Assembly: GCA_038243995.1 (NCBI GenBank)
Contig: JBBRTV010000006.1
Location: 123,401 to 187,400 of the forward strand
Origin: Scleromatobacter sp038243995
Lineage (GTDB): Bacteria; Pseudomonadota; Gammaproteobacteria; Burkholderiales; Burkholderiaceae_C
Reading direction: 5' to 3'
DNA: 64,000 nucleotides
The first letter of the stretch is position 1. Every line of letters begins with the position of its first letter. The translations under genes were made by a program, and so were the position numbers. Below the pieces are notes generated by a model. It saw only the letters and a list, made by a program, of their open reading frames with translations. It did not search any database and had not been told where the DNA came from. This document shows positions 1 through 7,801 of the stretch, piece after piece.

Positions 1-1
1 G

Positions 2-193
2 GCCGGCGCGGCCCTGCTGGGCTGGCTCGCCGGAGAGATGATGCTCACCGATCCAGCCATGCGCGGCTGGTTCGGCGAGATTCCCGAAGTGATCGTGAAG
101 GGCGCCGCCGTGCTCGGGGCGATCCTCGTCGTGGCCGTCGGCAGGTGGGAGCAGCACCGCGGTGCGAAGCGCCCCGCCGCGGTCGCCAAGTAA
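2..193 (+). CDS. C-terminal end of a TerC-family membrane protein (partial)
   Basis: The frame is open from the left edge to a TAA at 191-193, giving 63 residues of a C-terminus. The motif GWLAGEMMLTDPAM, followed by a hydrophobic helix (GAAVLGAILVVAVG) and a short basic tail, resembles the last part of TerC/YjbE-type integral membrane proteins, which are linked to metal export or tellurite resistance. Only the end is visible, so the family call rests on one motif and the topology. The gene lies 17 bp before the kinase gene on the same strand and could be cotranscribed with it. Confidence 0.5.
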   Translation, partial: AGAALLGWLAGEMMLTDPAMRGWFGEIPEVIVKGAAVLGAILVVAVGRWEQHRGAKRPAAVAK

Positions 194-210
194 GCTCCGG
201 CGCGTGACGG

Positions 211-1458
211 ATGCCGCACGCGGCGAGTCGGACAACGGACCTACCGATTGACGTCGACCCCGACAGCCGCCACGCTTCGCCCATGCCGCGTTCAGCCCTC
301 CCGCCCGCCCCGACCACGACCGCTGCGCGGGCGCCGCAGCCGTGGCACCGCTTCAAGCGCCTGTTCGGGTCGGGCTTGCGTGGTGCGGCGGACATCGCCG
401 GCGGCGCGCGTCGGTCACGGCCCGTGCTGGGCGGCCTGCCGGAGCACGGCCTTCCCCAACTCTGTGACTACACGCCTCAGCACGTCATCGCGCGCAACGA
501 TCGCGCCACCATCTATCGCGCCACCGAGAAGTCCACCGGCCTGCTCGTCGCGCTGAAAACCGTGCGCATCGGCGCGGGCGTCGGCACCGATCGCGGCCTC
601 TGGCGCGAGCGCTTCCTGCGCGAAGCCGCCGCCGCGGCACGGCTCAAGCACGAAAACATCGTGCGCGTCCAGGCCGGCGGCGTGCAGGGCGAAGGCGATG
701 CGCTCACGGGCTGGCTCGCGATGGAATGGATCAACGGCACCGACATGTCGCGCTACGCCACCTCCGCCCGCCTGCTGCCCGAAGGCGTCGTGCTCGCCAT
801 CGCGGGGCGCGTGGCGCTCGCGCTCGATTTCGCACATCGCTCGGGCATCGTCCACCGCGACATCAAGCCGTCCAACGTACTGTTCGATCCGACCACCGGC
901 ACCGTCAAGGTCACCGATTTCGGCTCGGCCCGGGTGGCCGATACCGCCGCGACGCGCAGCGGCCTGATCATGGGCACGCCGGCCTACATGGCGCCCGAAC
1001 AGCTCGCCGGTGCCGACGCCACGCCGCAGTGCGATCTCTACGCGCTCGGCGTCATGCTGTTCGAGCTGCTGGTCGGCCACCGGCCGTTCCAGGCCGACTC
1101 GATGGGCGACCTGCTGGCGCGCATCGCCCACCAGACGCCGCCGCACCTGCGGACGCTCCGGCCCGAGCTGCCGCCGCTACTTGACCAGATCGTCGCGCGC
1201 CTGCTCGCGAAGACGCCGGAATTGCGCCAGGCGAGCGGGCGCCAGGTCGCCGTCGAGTTGCGCCTCGCGCAGGCCCATTGCGCCGGGGCCGCGCCCGGCA
1301 GCGCCGCCGCGGCGTGGGCCGACACCTCTCCTGGCGAAGACCCTCGACCCGGTCCCGCGGACGACGCGACGGGGCTCCCGGCATTCCAAGGCACAATCAT
1401 CGACCAACTCGAGCGGAACGCCCCTTTCGCCGTACCTCGCCGCCCTCATGATTCTTGA
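211..1458 (+). CDS. Hanks-type serine/threonine protein kinase
   Basis: The 415-residue protein has a Pro/Ala-rich N-terminal segment of about 85 residues and then a full eukaryotic-like kinase domain. The kinase motifs are in order: a VALKTV ATP-binding lysine, the HRDIKPSN catalytic loop near residue 215, the DFG magnesium motif near 236 and the APE motif (MGTPAYMAPEQL). No transmembrane segment or PASTA repeat is seen, so it is probably cytoplasmic. The stop overlaps the start of the PP2C gene by 11 bp, so kinase and opposing phosphatase are probably translationally coupled. The next gene encodes an FHA protein, the usual reader of phospho-threonine. The first ATG is used; an in-frame ATG at 283 is also possible. 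Confidence 0.9.
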   Translation: MPHAASRTTDLPIDVDPDSRHASPMPRSALPPAPTTTAARAPQPWHRFKRLFGSGLRGAADIAGGARRSRPVLGGLPEHGLPQLCDYTPQHVIARNDRATIYRATEKSTGLLVALKTVRIGAGVGTDRGLWRERFLREAAAAARLKHENIVRVQAGGVQGEGDALTGWLAMEWINGTDMSRYATSARLLPEGVVLAIAGRVALALDFAHRSGIVHRDIKPSNVLFDPTTGTVKVTDFGSARVADTAATRSGLIMGTPAYMAPEQLAGADATPQCDLYALGVMLFELLVGHRPFQADSMGDLLARIAHQTPPHLRTLRPELPPLLDQIVARLLAKTPELRQASGRQVAVELRLAQAHCAGAAPGSAAAAWADTSPGEDPRPGPADDATGLPAFQGTIIDQLERNAPFAVPRRPHDS

Positions 1459-2233
1459 GTTCTTCAGCGTCACAGACACTGGCCGCGCGCGCCGCAACAA
1501 CGAAGACGCCGTGGCTCTCGACGAGGCCGGGCGGATCGCCGTGCTGGCCGACGGCATGGGCGGCTACAACGCCGGCGAGATCGCCAGCGGCATGGCGACG
1601 GAGCGGGTCAAGGCCGAACTCGGGCAGCGGCTGAAGCCACTGGGCGCGACCCCGACCGAAACCGATCTCAAGACCGCCATGCTCGACGCCGTCGACTGCG
1701 CGAACCGCGAGGTCTACGAGGCCGCGATCGCGCATGCCGAATACGCCGGCATGGGCACCACGCTGGTCGTGGCGGTGTATCGCGGCGACAAACTCTGGCT
1801 CGGTCATATCGGCGACTCGCGCGGCTACCGCTTCCGTAACGGCCACCTCGAGCAGCTCACGCGCGATCATTCCCTGCTGCAAGAGCAGATCGATGCCGGC
1901 TTGATCACCGCCGAGCAGGCCGCGTACTCGATGCACAAGAATCTCGTGACGCGTGCAGTCGGCGTCGACGAGCTGGTCGACCTCGAGATCCACGACTACG
2001 CGATCGAGTCGGGCGACCTTCTCCTGATGTGCTCCGATGGCCTGTCGGACATGCTCACCGACGAGCAGATCGAGCAGCTGTTGCGGAGCAACGACAGCCT
2101 GCCCGCCGCGGGCGCGATGCTGGTACAGGCCGCCAATGCGGCGGGCGGGCGAGATAATATCGCTGTCGTTCTGGCGCGTGCCAAGGCGGGGCCGGGTCAT
2201 TCCGGCAAGTCCTGGTGGTCTTTTTGGCGATGA
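1448..2233 (+). CDS. PP2C-family (PPM) protein phosphatase
   Basis: The 261-residue protein is a single PPM/PP2C domain. It has the metal-binding motifs expected of the family: RRNNEDA near the N-terminus, LADGMGGYNAGE, GHIGDSRGYR, CSDGLSDML and GGRDNIAVV near the C-terminus. This set matches the Stp/PrpC-type phosphatases that remove phosphate from Ser/Thr residues placed by Hanks kinases. The ATG at 1448 lies inside the end of the kinase gene and begins the conserved N-terminus (ILEFFSVTDTGRARRNNED), so this start is well supported. The natural substrate set is the upstream kinase and the FHA protein or cyclase downstream; this is inference from position. Confidence 0.93.
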   Translation: MILEFFSVTDTGRARRNNEDAVALDEAGRIAVLADGMGGYNAGEIASGMATERVKAELGQRLKPLGATPTETDLKTAMLDAVDCANREVYEAAIAHAEYAGMGTTLVVAVYRGDKLWLGHIGDSRGYRFRNGHLEQLTRDHSLLQEQIDAGLITAEQAAYSMHKNLVTRAVGVDELVDLEIHDYAIESGDLLLMCSDGLSDMLTDEQIEQLLRSNDSLPAAGAMLVQAANAAGGRDNIAVVLARAKAGPGHSGKSWWSFWR

Positions 2234-2316
2234 CTGCTCCCTGGCGATGAAACACAAGAGCGCTGCGGCGTTTCCGACAAGCGGCCTCCTGGCCGCCTGA
2301 GAACAAGAGGTTTTCA

Positions 2317-2979
2317 ATGGGCAAACTCGTCGTCTCGCTCGACAACGTCGTGATCAAGGAATTCCAGATCACGAAAGAGCGCACCACCCTCGGCCGGCGG
2401 CCGTACAACGACATCGTCATCGACAACCTCGCCGTCAGCGGCGAGCACGCCGTCCTGACGGCGTCGCAGAATGACGTGTTCATCGAAGACCTGAACAGCA
2501 CCAACGGCACCTACATCAACGGCAAGGCCGTCAAGAAGCAGCTCCTGTCGAACAACGATGTCGTCGAGGTGGGCAAGTACCGGATCAAGTACCTGGCCGA
2601 CGAAGGCGAGGACTACGAAAAGACCATGATCCTGCGCCCCGGCGCCTTCGGACGTGCGCCGGGCACCTTGGGAGCGGCGGCTGCCGGCGCCGCGGCGGCG
2701 GGCGGCCAGATGCCCACCGGGCCGGCCTCCATCAAGGTGCTCAACGGGGGTGCTGCCGGCCGCGAGGTGTTGCTGACCAAGGTCGTGACCACGGTCGGCA
2801 AGCCCGGCGTGCAGGTGGCCTCCGTCACCAAGCGTCCCGGCGGCTATGTGCTCTCGCACGTCGAGGGCGCGCGGCGGCCCAACGTCAACGGTCAACCGGT
2901 CGGGGAAGAATCGATCGCACTGAAGAACGGCGACATCATCGATCTCGCTGGCACCCAGATGCAGTTCGTGCAGAGCTGA
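2317..2979 (+). CDS. FHA-domain protein
   Basis: The 220-residue protein starts after a good Shine-Dalgarno (AAGAGG). Residues of about 20-90 form a canonical FHA domain with the GRRPYNDIVI, SGEHAVL and NSTNGTYING motifs that bind phospho-threonine. A Gly/Ala-rich linker of about 25 residues follows. The last 100 residues look like a second, degenerate FHA fold (TVGKPGVQVASVTKRPGGY and PNVNGQPVGE), lacking the classic SxxH. It sits between the phosphatase and the CHASE2 cyclase on one strand and probably carries the phospho-signal from the kinase to its targets. The threonine-rich N-terminal region (KERTTLG) could itself be a phosphorylation site, but this is inference. Confidence 0.9.
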   Translation: MGKLVVSLDNVVIKEFQITKERTTLGRRPYNDIVIDNLAVSGEHAVLTASQNDVFIEDLNSTNGTYINGKAVKKQLLSNNDVVEVGKYRIKYLADEGEDYEKTMILRPGAFGRAPGTLGAAAAGAAAAGGQMPTGPASIKVLNGGAAGREVLLTKVVTTVGKPGVQVASVTKRPGGYVLSHVEGARRPNVNGQPVGEESIALKNGDIIDLAGTQMQFVQS

Positions 2980-3012
2980 GAGCCCCGCCCGTCCTCTCGT
3001 CGGAGCTGCGGC

Positions 3013-5499
3013 GTGTCGACCCCGCCGGAGCCCGCTTCGCCTGCTGACGGCGTCCCCTCTCTTGCGCGCGCAGCCGTAGCGCGGGCGCTGCGCACGATCC
3101 CGCGCTGGCGGCCGCGCGCATCGGTCGCGCTGGCCGCGATGCTCCTGTGGGTAATCGGCGCCTGGCACGTCGCGGTCGAGCCACTCGCGCCTCTGACCCG
3201 GCTGGATCTCGCGCTGGCCGACGTCCGCCAGGCCGTCGCGCTGCCACCGGTCGCGTCGGCACGCGACGACATCGTGATCGTCGACATCGACGATGCCAGT
3301 CTGCGCGCCCTCGGGCGCTGGCCCTGGCCGCGCGATCGCCTGGCTCAGCTCGTGCAGGTTTTGTTCGACGACGACCACGCCGCCGCGCTCGGCATCGATC
3401 TCGTGCTGGCGGAGTCCGACGACCAGGCCCGCGCCGTGCACGACGCGCTCCGCGCGTTCGACGAACTGGCGCCGCGCGACGCGGCGCTGCATGAGGGCAT
3501 CGCCCGCTGGCAGCGCACGGTCGAGGCGCGGGCCGACCACGATGCGCGCCTGGCCGAGGCCTTGGCCGGGCGTCCGGTGACGCTCGCTTATCACTTCAAT
3601 CATCGGGCCGACGACCGCGCCGCCGCCGACCTGCCGCCGCCGCTGACCGAGGCCGGCGTCCTGCCCGCCAGCGCGCTCGCACTGACCCCGTGGCAGGGCA
3701 TCGAGACGCCGCTGCCCGTGCTCCTGCATGCCGCGGCCGGCGCCGGATTCATCAACTCGCTGCCTGACGCGGACGGCGAACTGCGCTCCACGCCGCTCGT
3801 CACCGCCTACGGCGGGGCCGTGTACGAATCGTTCGGGTTGTCGCTGTGGCGGCAATGGCATCGCGTGAGTTCCGCGCGGCCCGTGACGGCGCGCGGCGTC
3901 GCGGGCGGGCCGGTGCGATTGGTCGAGCTGCGGCTGGCGGACGCCGATGGCGAACCGCTGCGCTCGCTGCGCGTCGACGAACGCGGCGCCGTGACGCTGC
4001 CCTATCGTCGCGCCGTCTACCCTGGCACTTCGCCCGGCACGGGGCGCTTCCGCTACATCCCGGCGGCCGACGTGCTCGCGCACCGGGTGGGCCGCGCCGA
4101 CCTCGAAGGGCGCCTCGTGTTGCTGGGCAGCTCGGCACCCGGACTCGCCGACCTGCGCGCGACCCCGGTACACCGGGCGCTCCCCGGCGTCGAGGTGCAT
4201 GCGCAACTGCTGGCCGGTCTCGAGGACGCCGACCTCGCCGTGCGACCCGACTGGTCGCCCGGCTTCGAGCTGCTGCTGCTGGCACTCGTGCTCGCGGCCG
4301 TGGCGGCCGCCGTGCGCCGGCTCGCCGGGCCGACCGCGGTGCTCGCGCTGGCGGGCGTCGCCGCGGCGCTTCTCGGGGGCGACCTGCTCGCTCTCGCGGC
4401 ACGCGGATGGGCGCTGCCGATCGCCGCGCCGCTCGCCGCCGGACTGCTGCTGGGCGGCGGCGGCATCGTCGGCAACTACCTGCGCGAATGGCGTTCGCGC
4501 CGTTCGCTCGCGCAGCTGTTCGGCCACTACCTGCCGCCGGAACGCGTCCGCGCGATGGCCAGCGAACCAGCGCGCTTCCTCGACATCGCCAGCAGTGCCG
4601 AGAACCGCGAACTGACGGTGCTGTTCTGTGACCTGCGCGGCTTCACGACCATGGCCGAGCATCTCGCCCCGGAACGCCTGCGCGAGGTACTCAACCTGTA
4701 CTTCGGGCGCATGAGCGAGATCATCCATGCGCATGGCGGCACGCTCGACAAATTCATCGGCGACGCGGTGATGGCGTTCTGGGGCGCGCCGCAGGTCGAC
4801 GCGAACCATGCCGCGCACGCCGTGACGGCCGCGCTCGCCATGGGGGCGGCGGTCGAGCCGATGAACGCCGAGCTCGCCGCGCGCGGGCTGCCGCCGCTGG
4901 CGCCCTGCATCGGGTTGGCGACGGGCGTCGTCTGCGTCGGCGACCTGGGATCGGTCCGACGGCGCAGCTACACGGCAGTCGGCGACGGCGTGAACCTCGC
5001 GGCGCGCGTCGAATCGCTGACACGGGCCTACGGCGTGCCACTGCTCGTCGCCGACACCACGCGCGCGGCCGCGGGCGGGCTGGCCGGCAGCGAATGGGTC
5101 GAGGTCGACGAGGTCGTGGTCAAGGGGCGCAGCCAGCCCGTGACGCTGTTCGTGCCGCTGCCCGTGCCGGGGCCCGGTCCGAGTACGCCTGTCCTTCGGG
5201 CTCCGGCTGGGGAAATCCCCCCTGGAAACGCCGCGGAAATCGCCGGCTTTCATGAACAACTTGGCCTTTGGCGCCTTGCACGGGCGGCCCTGCGCGGGCA
5301 CCATGACGACAGCGTGCAGGCTGCCGGACGGCAGGCTGCGCGCGCGGTCGCCAGGGGGCGGCTGGCCGAGTTGCTGGATGCTCGGCCGGCCGCGCAGCAA
5401 TTGCATGCGCTGGCGGCGCGCGAGCTTGCCGCGCTGGCGGCGCAGGACGCCGCAGCACACGTCCAGAACCCAGACCCTCCAGAGTCGCACCCCGCGTGA
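3013..5499 (+). CDS. CHASE2-domain class III adenylate cyclase
   Basis: The 828-residue membrane protein begins at a GTG 33 bp after the FHA gene. A first transmembrane helix near residues 35-55 is followed by a periplasmic CHASE2 sensor domain (about 60-400; DDIVIVDIDDASLRALGRWPWPR is typical). Three hydrophobic segments lie between about 415 and 490, then a class III nucleotide cyclase domain. Catalytic features are visible: the metal ligands D540 (FCDLRGFT) and D584 (FIGDAVMAFWGAP), K580 as the adenine-specifying lysine, and YTAVGDGVNLAARVE. A C-terminal tail of about 100 residues after the cyclase has no recognised domain. It should make cAMP in response to an unknown periplasmic signal. 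The adjacent phosphodiesterase gene supports a cAMP circuit. Confidence 0.92.
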   Translation: MSTPPEPASPADGVPSLARAAVARALRTIPRWRPRASVALAAMLLWVIGAWHVAVEPLAPLTRLDLALADVRQAVALPPVASARDDIVIVDIDDASLRALGRWPWPRDRLAQLVQVLFDDDHAAALGIDLVLAESDDQARAVHDALRAFDELAPRDAALHEGIARWQRTVEARADHDARLAEALAGRPVTLAYHFNHRADDRAAADLPPPLTEAGVLPASALALTPWQGIETPLPVLLHAAAGAGFINSLPDADGELRSTPLVTAYGGAVYESFGLSLWRQWHRVSSARPVTARGVAGGPVRLVELRLADADGEPLRSLRVDERGAVTLPYRRAVYPGTSPGTGRFRYIPAADVLAHRVGRADLEGRLVLLGSSAPGLADLRATPVHRALPGVEVHAQLLAGLEDADLAVRPDWSPGFELLLLALVLAAVAAAVRRLAGPTAVLALAGVAAALLGGDLLALAARGWALPIAAPLAAGLLLGGGGIVGNYLREWRSRRSLAQLFGHYLPPERVRAMASEPARFLDIASSAENRELTVLFCDLRGFTTMAEHLAPERLREVLNLYFGRMSEIIHAHGGTLDKFIGDAVMAFWGAPQVDANHAAHAVTAALAMGAAVEPMNAELAARGLPPLAPCIGLATGVVCVGDLGSVRRRSYTAVGDGVNLAARVESLTRAYGVPLLVADTTRAAAGGLAGSEWVEVDEVVVKGRSQPVTLFVPLPVPGPGPSTPVLRAPAGEIPPGNAAEIAGFHEQLGLWRLARAALRGHHDDSVQAAGRQAARAVARGRLAELLDARPAAQQLHALAARELAALAAQDAAAHVQNPDPPESHPA

Positions 5500-5506
5500 T
5501 CCCCGC

Positions 5507-6292
5507 ATGAAAATCCAGGTACTCGGCTGCTCCGGGTCGATCGCGCGTGACTGCCGCACCACCAGCTTCCTTCTCGACGACGATGTCCTGATCGACGCCG
5601 GCACCGGTGTCGGCGACCTCTCGCTCGACGCCCTCGAGCGCATCGACCACATCCTGCTCACCCATTCGCACCTCGACCACGTGCTGGGCGTGCCCTTGCT
5701 CGCCGACAGCGTGCTGCGCCGCCGCCAGGCCCGCGGCGCGCCGCCGATCGAGGTGCACGCGCTCCCCGAGACGATCGCGGTGCTGCGCGAGCATCTCTTC
5801 AACAACCGCCTGTGGCCCGATTTCACGCGGCTGCCCACCTCCGACTACCCGGTGCTGCGCTTCGTGGCGTTCGAAGTGGGCGACACCCTCGTATTCGGCG
5901 ATCGCCGCGTCGAGGCCCTGAGCGCCCGTCATTCGGTGCCCGCCTGCGGCTTCGCCGTGCACGGCCGCGCCGGGGGCCGCGGCGGATGGGTCTTCAGCGG
6001 CGACACCGGCCCGAACCCGGCCTTCTGGGAGCGCATCGCCCGGTTCCCGGTCGCCCACGTCGTCATCGAAACGGCGTTCAGCGAATCCGAATGCGCGCTC
6101 GCGCGCAGCAGTGGCCACCACTGCCCGAGTTCGCTCGCGGCAGAGCTCGCCGACGCCCCGCCCGACGCCCGCATCTACATCACGCATATCAAGCCGGGCG
6201 AGATCGATGCGGTCATGGCCGGGCTGCGCGCCCTGAAGCAGGAGCGGCCGGTGATGGAGCTCCTCAAAGGTGACACTTTTGAGTTCGAGTGA
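5507..6292 (+). CDS. Metallo-beta-lactamase-fold 3',5'-cyclic-nucleotide phosphodiesterase
   Basis: The 261-residue protein has the metal-binding THSHLDH motif (residues 52-58), a strongly conserved start (MKIQVLGCSGSIARDCRTTS), FSGDTGPN and the late YITHIKPGE. These fit class II cAMP phosphodiesterases (PDE1/CpdP-like) better than general beta-lactamases. It would hydrolyse cAMP made by the CHASE2 cyclase whose stop lies only 7 bp upstream, so synthesis and removal are encoded together. The ATG at 5507 was chosen because homology begins there; the frame is open further upstream but inside the cyclase gene. An inverted repeat (GGTGACA at 6269 and TGTCACC at 6300) spans the stop codon. Confidence 0.88.
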   Translation: MKIQVLGCSGSIARDCRTTSFLLDDDVLIDAGTGVGDLSLDALERIDHILLTHSHLDHVLGVPLLADSVLRRRQARGAPPIEVHALPETIAVLREHLFNNRLWPDFTRLPTSDYPVLRFVAFEVGDTLVFGDRRVEALSARHSVPACGFAVHGRAGGRGGWVFSGDTGPNPAFWERIARFPVAHVVIETAFSESECALARSSGHHCPSSLAAELADAPPDARIYITHIKPGEIDAVMAGLRALKQERPVMELLKGDTFEFE

Positions 6293-6410
6293 CGTTTTTT
6301 GTCACCCCGCGGCCGACGCTTCGCCTCGCTCGGCCCCCTCTTCTGACGCGGTGCGTCACTCAACGTGAATATGTCACGCGGCAACACCGCGGAACAAAGG
6401 CCTCCCGGGC

Positions 6411-6426
6411 TGGCACGGCATTCGCA
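6411..6426 (+). promoter_or_regulatory. Sigma-54-type promoter of the first pilin gene
   Basis: The sequence TGGCACGGCATTCGCA has the -24 GG at 6412-6413 and the -12 GC at 6424-6425, exactly 12 bp apart. It matches the TGGCACN5TTGC consensus with one change (TTGC to TCGC). Transcription would start near 6437, about 47 nt before the pilin ATG. Type IV pilin genes are classically sigma-54/PilR-dependent. A CGTGA-N5-TCACG dyad at 6364-6378, just upstream, is a candidate activator site. Confidence 0.65.
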
Positions 6427-6483
6427 TACAGGTTCATTGCGAATATCAATTTTCCCCAGTCTGTCTTCACCAAGGAGTTCTCC

Positions 6484-6954
6484 ATGAAGCGCACCGTCCA
6501 ACAGGGTTTCACCCTGATCGAACTGATGATCGTCGTCGCGATCATCGGTATCCTCGCCGCCGTCGCCCTGCCGGCGTACAAGTCGTACACGCTGAAGGCG
6601 AAGGTCACTGAAGTGATCCTGGCCGCGTCGCAGTGCCGCACGACGATCTCCGAGGTCTACCAGACGTCGTCCACCGCGGGCGGCCCGAAGGCCGGCAACT
6701 GGGGTTGTGAAAGCACGAGCCAGTCGTCCAAGTACGTTTCCAGCGTTGCCACGGCTGACTCTGGCCAGGTGACCGTGACCGCCACGGGCACCGGCGAAGC
6801 GACCATCGACGGCAAGACGATGACCCTGACCCCGTACTCCGACTCCGCACTGACCACCATCATGAGCCCCGCCACGATGCCGGCCACGATCTCCGGCTGG
6901 AAGTGTGCTCCCGGCACCATGAACCCGGTGTACCTGCCGGGTTCCTGCAAGTAA
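6484..6954 (+). CDS. pilA: Type IV major pilin, copy 1 (PilA-like)
   Basis: The 156-residue prepilin has an 8-residue leader ending in Gly, then the FTLIELMIVVAIIGILAAVA class III signal with Phe+1 and Glu+5, the prepilin peptidase and methylation site. The N-terminal helix is followed by a Ser/Thr-rich head. It has four cysteines (51, 75, 141, 155); the last pair closes a typical C-terminal disulfide loop ending GSCK. A strong AAGGAG lies upstream, as does a sigma-54-type promoter. It is nearly identical to the next gene over the first 100 residues. Two PglL-type oligosaccharyltransferases downstream suggest the Ser/Thr-rich head is O-glycosylated. Confidence 0.93.
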   Translation: MKRTVQQGFTLIELMIVVAIIGILAAVALPAYKSYTLKAKVTEVILAASQCRTTISEVYQTSSTAGGPKAGNWGCESTSQSSKYVSSVATADSGQVTVTATGTGEATIDGKTMTLTPYSDSALTTIMSPATMPATISGWKCAPGTMNPVYLPGSCK

Positions 6955-6980
6955 TCCGGAGTCTTCCGGTAGTCGACGCG

Positions 6981-7002
6981 AATGGGCCGGCGACGGCCCA
7001 TT
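6981..7002 (+). terminator. Hairpin after pilin 1
   Basis: A perfect 8-bp inverted repeat, AATGGGCC and GGCCCATT around a GGCGAC loop, starts 27 bp after the pilin stop. No long T-run follows, so it may act as an attenuator or an mRNA 3' stabiliser rather than a strong terminator. The same stem core and loop recur after pilin 2. Confidence 0.5.
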
Positions 7003-7112
7003 CGTTCGTCTGGAACCACCAGAACTCCCGCTGCCGGCGACAGAGATCGACGCGGGCGTTGTTGCCTTGAGCGGCCCGGTGCCGCGACAAGGTGCCAGGA
7101 ACGAGGCTTTCC

Positions 7113-7583
7113 ATGAAACGTATAGTGCAACAGGGTTTCACCCTGATCGAACTGATGATCGTCGTTGCGATCATCGGCATCCTCGCCGCCGTCGCCCTGC
7201 CGGCCTACAAGTCGTACACGTTGAAGGCCAAGGTCACGGAAGTGATCCTGGCCGCGTCGCAGTGCCGCACGACGATCTCCGAGGTCTACCAGACGTCGTC
7301 CACCGCGGGCGGCCCGGGCATCGGCAACTGGGGTTGCGAGAGCACGAGCCAGTCGTCCAAATACGTTTCCAGCGTTGCCACCGATGGCGTTGGCATCGTG
7401 ACCGTGACCGCCACGGGAACCGGCGAACCCACCATCGACGGCAAGACGATGAAACTGACCCCGTACTCCAACTCGGCGCTGACCACCGTGATGGTCACGA
7501 CCACGATGCCGGCCACGATTTTCGGCTGGAAGTGCACTACCGGCACCATGAACGCGCTGTACTTGCCGGGTTCCTGCAAGTAA
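7113..7583 (+). CDS. Type IV major pilin, copy 2 (tandem paralogue)
   Basis: The 156-residue prepilin has the same length, leader (one T-to-I change), FTLIELM motif and four cysteines as the first copy. Differences cluster in the exposed head: GGPKAG becomes GGPGIG, ADSGQV becomes DGVGIV, and IMSPATM becomes VMVTTTM. This pattern suggests duplication followed by surface diversification, or gene conversion that keeps the 5' halves alike. No sigma-54-type element was found in the 158 bp before it, so it may depend on read-through from copy 1 or on another promoter. Its Shine-Dalgarno (ACGAGG) is weaker than that of copy 1. A minor-pilin role cannot be excluded. Confidence 0.9.
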   Translation: MKRIVQQGFTLIELMIVVAIIGILAAVALPAYKSYTLKAKVTEVILAASQCRTTISEVYQTSSTAGGPGIGNWGCESTSQSSKYVSSVATDGVGIVTVTATGTGEPTIDGKTMKLTPYSNSALTTVMVTTTMPATIFGWKCTTGTMNALYLPGSCK

Positions 7584-7612
7584 CTCCTGGTTCGGGAGCA
7601 GGGGAGAACGAT

Positions 7613-7630
7613 TGGGCCGGCGACGGCCCA
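7613..7630 (+). terminator. Hairpin after pilin 2
   Basis: The inverted repeat TGGGCC-GGCGAC-GGCCCA lies 30 bp after the second pilin stop. Stem core and loop are identical to the hairpin after pilin 1, which indicates that the duplicated unit included the 3' flank. No T-run follows. Confidence 0.45.
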
Positions 7631-7801
7631 TTACCGCGTCCGGGCGACTTCTTCGACGGCGGGCGCGCTGCGTGTCCGTCCGCCCCCGGAGTCGCCCGTC
7701 GACCGGCGTGAGAGGATCTCGCGGATGAACCCGTCTCCAGCCCGCCCGCACTTTACTCTGCCGATACCGCCATGCGTCTGCCCGTGCGCGAGGTCAGCCC
7801 G

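Noticed and set aside
2314..5838. A very long open frame (1174 codons) on the minus strand
   Set aside because: It lies opposite the FHA, cyclase and phosphodiesterase genes, has no recognised domain and an Arg/Gly/His-rich composition typical of antisense frames in GC-rich DNA.
6289..6378. GTGAC...GTCAC dyads as CRP/Vfr sites, given the adjacent cAMP genes
   Set aside because: The spacing between half-sites is 7 and 5 bp and the order does not fit TGTGA-N6-TCACA.
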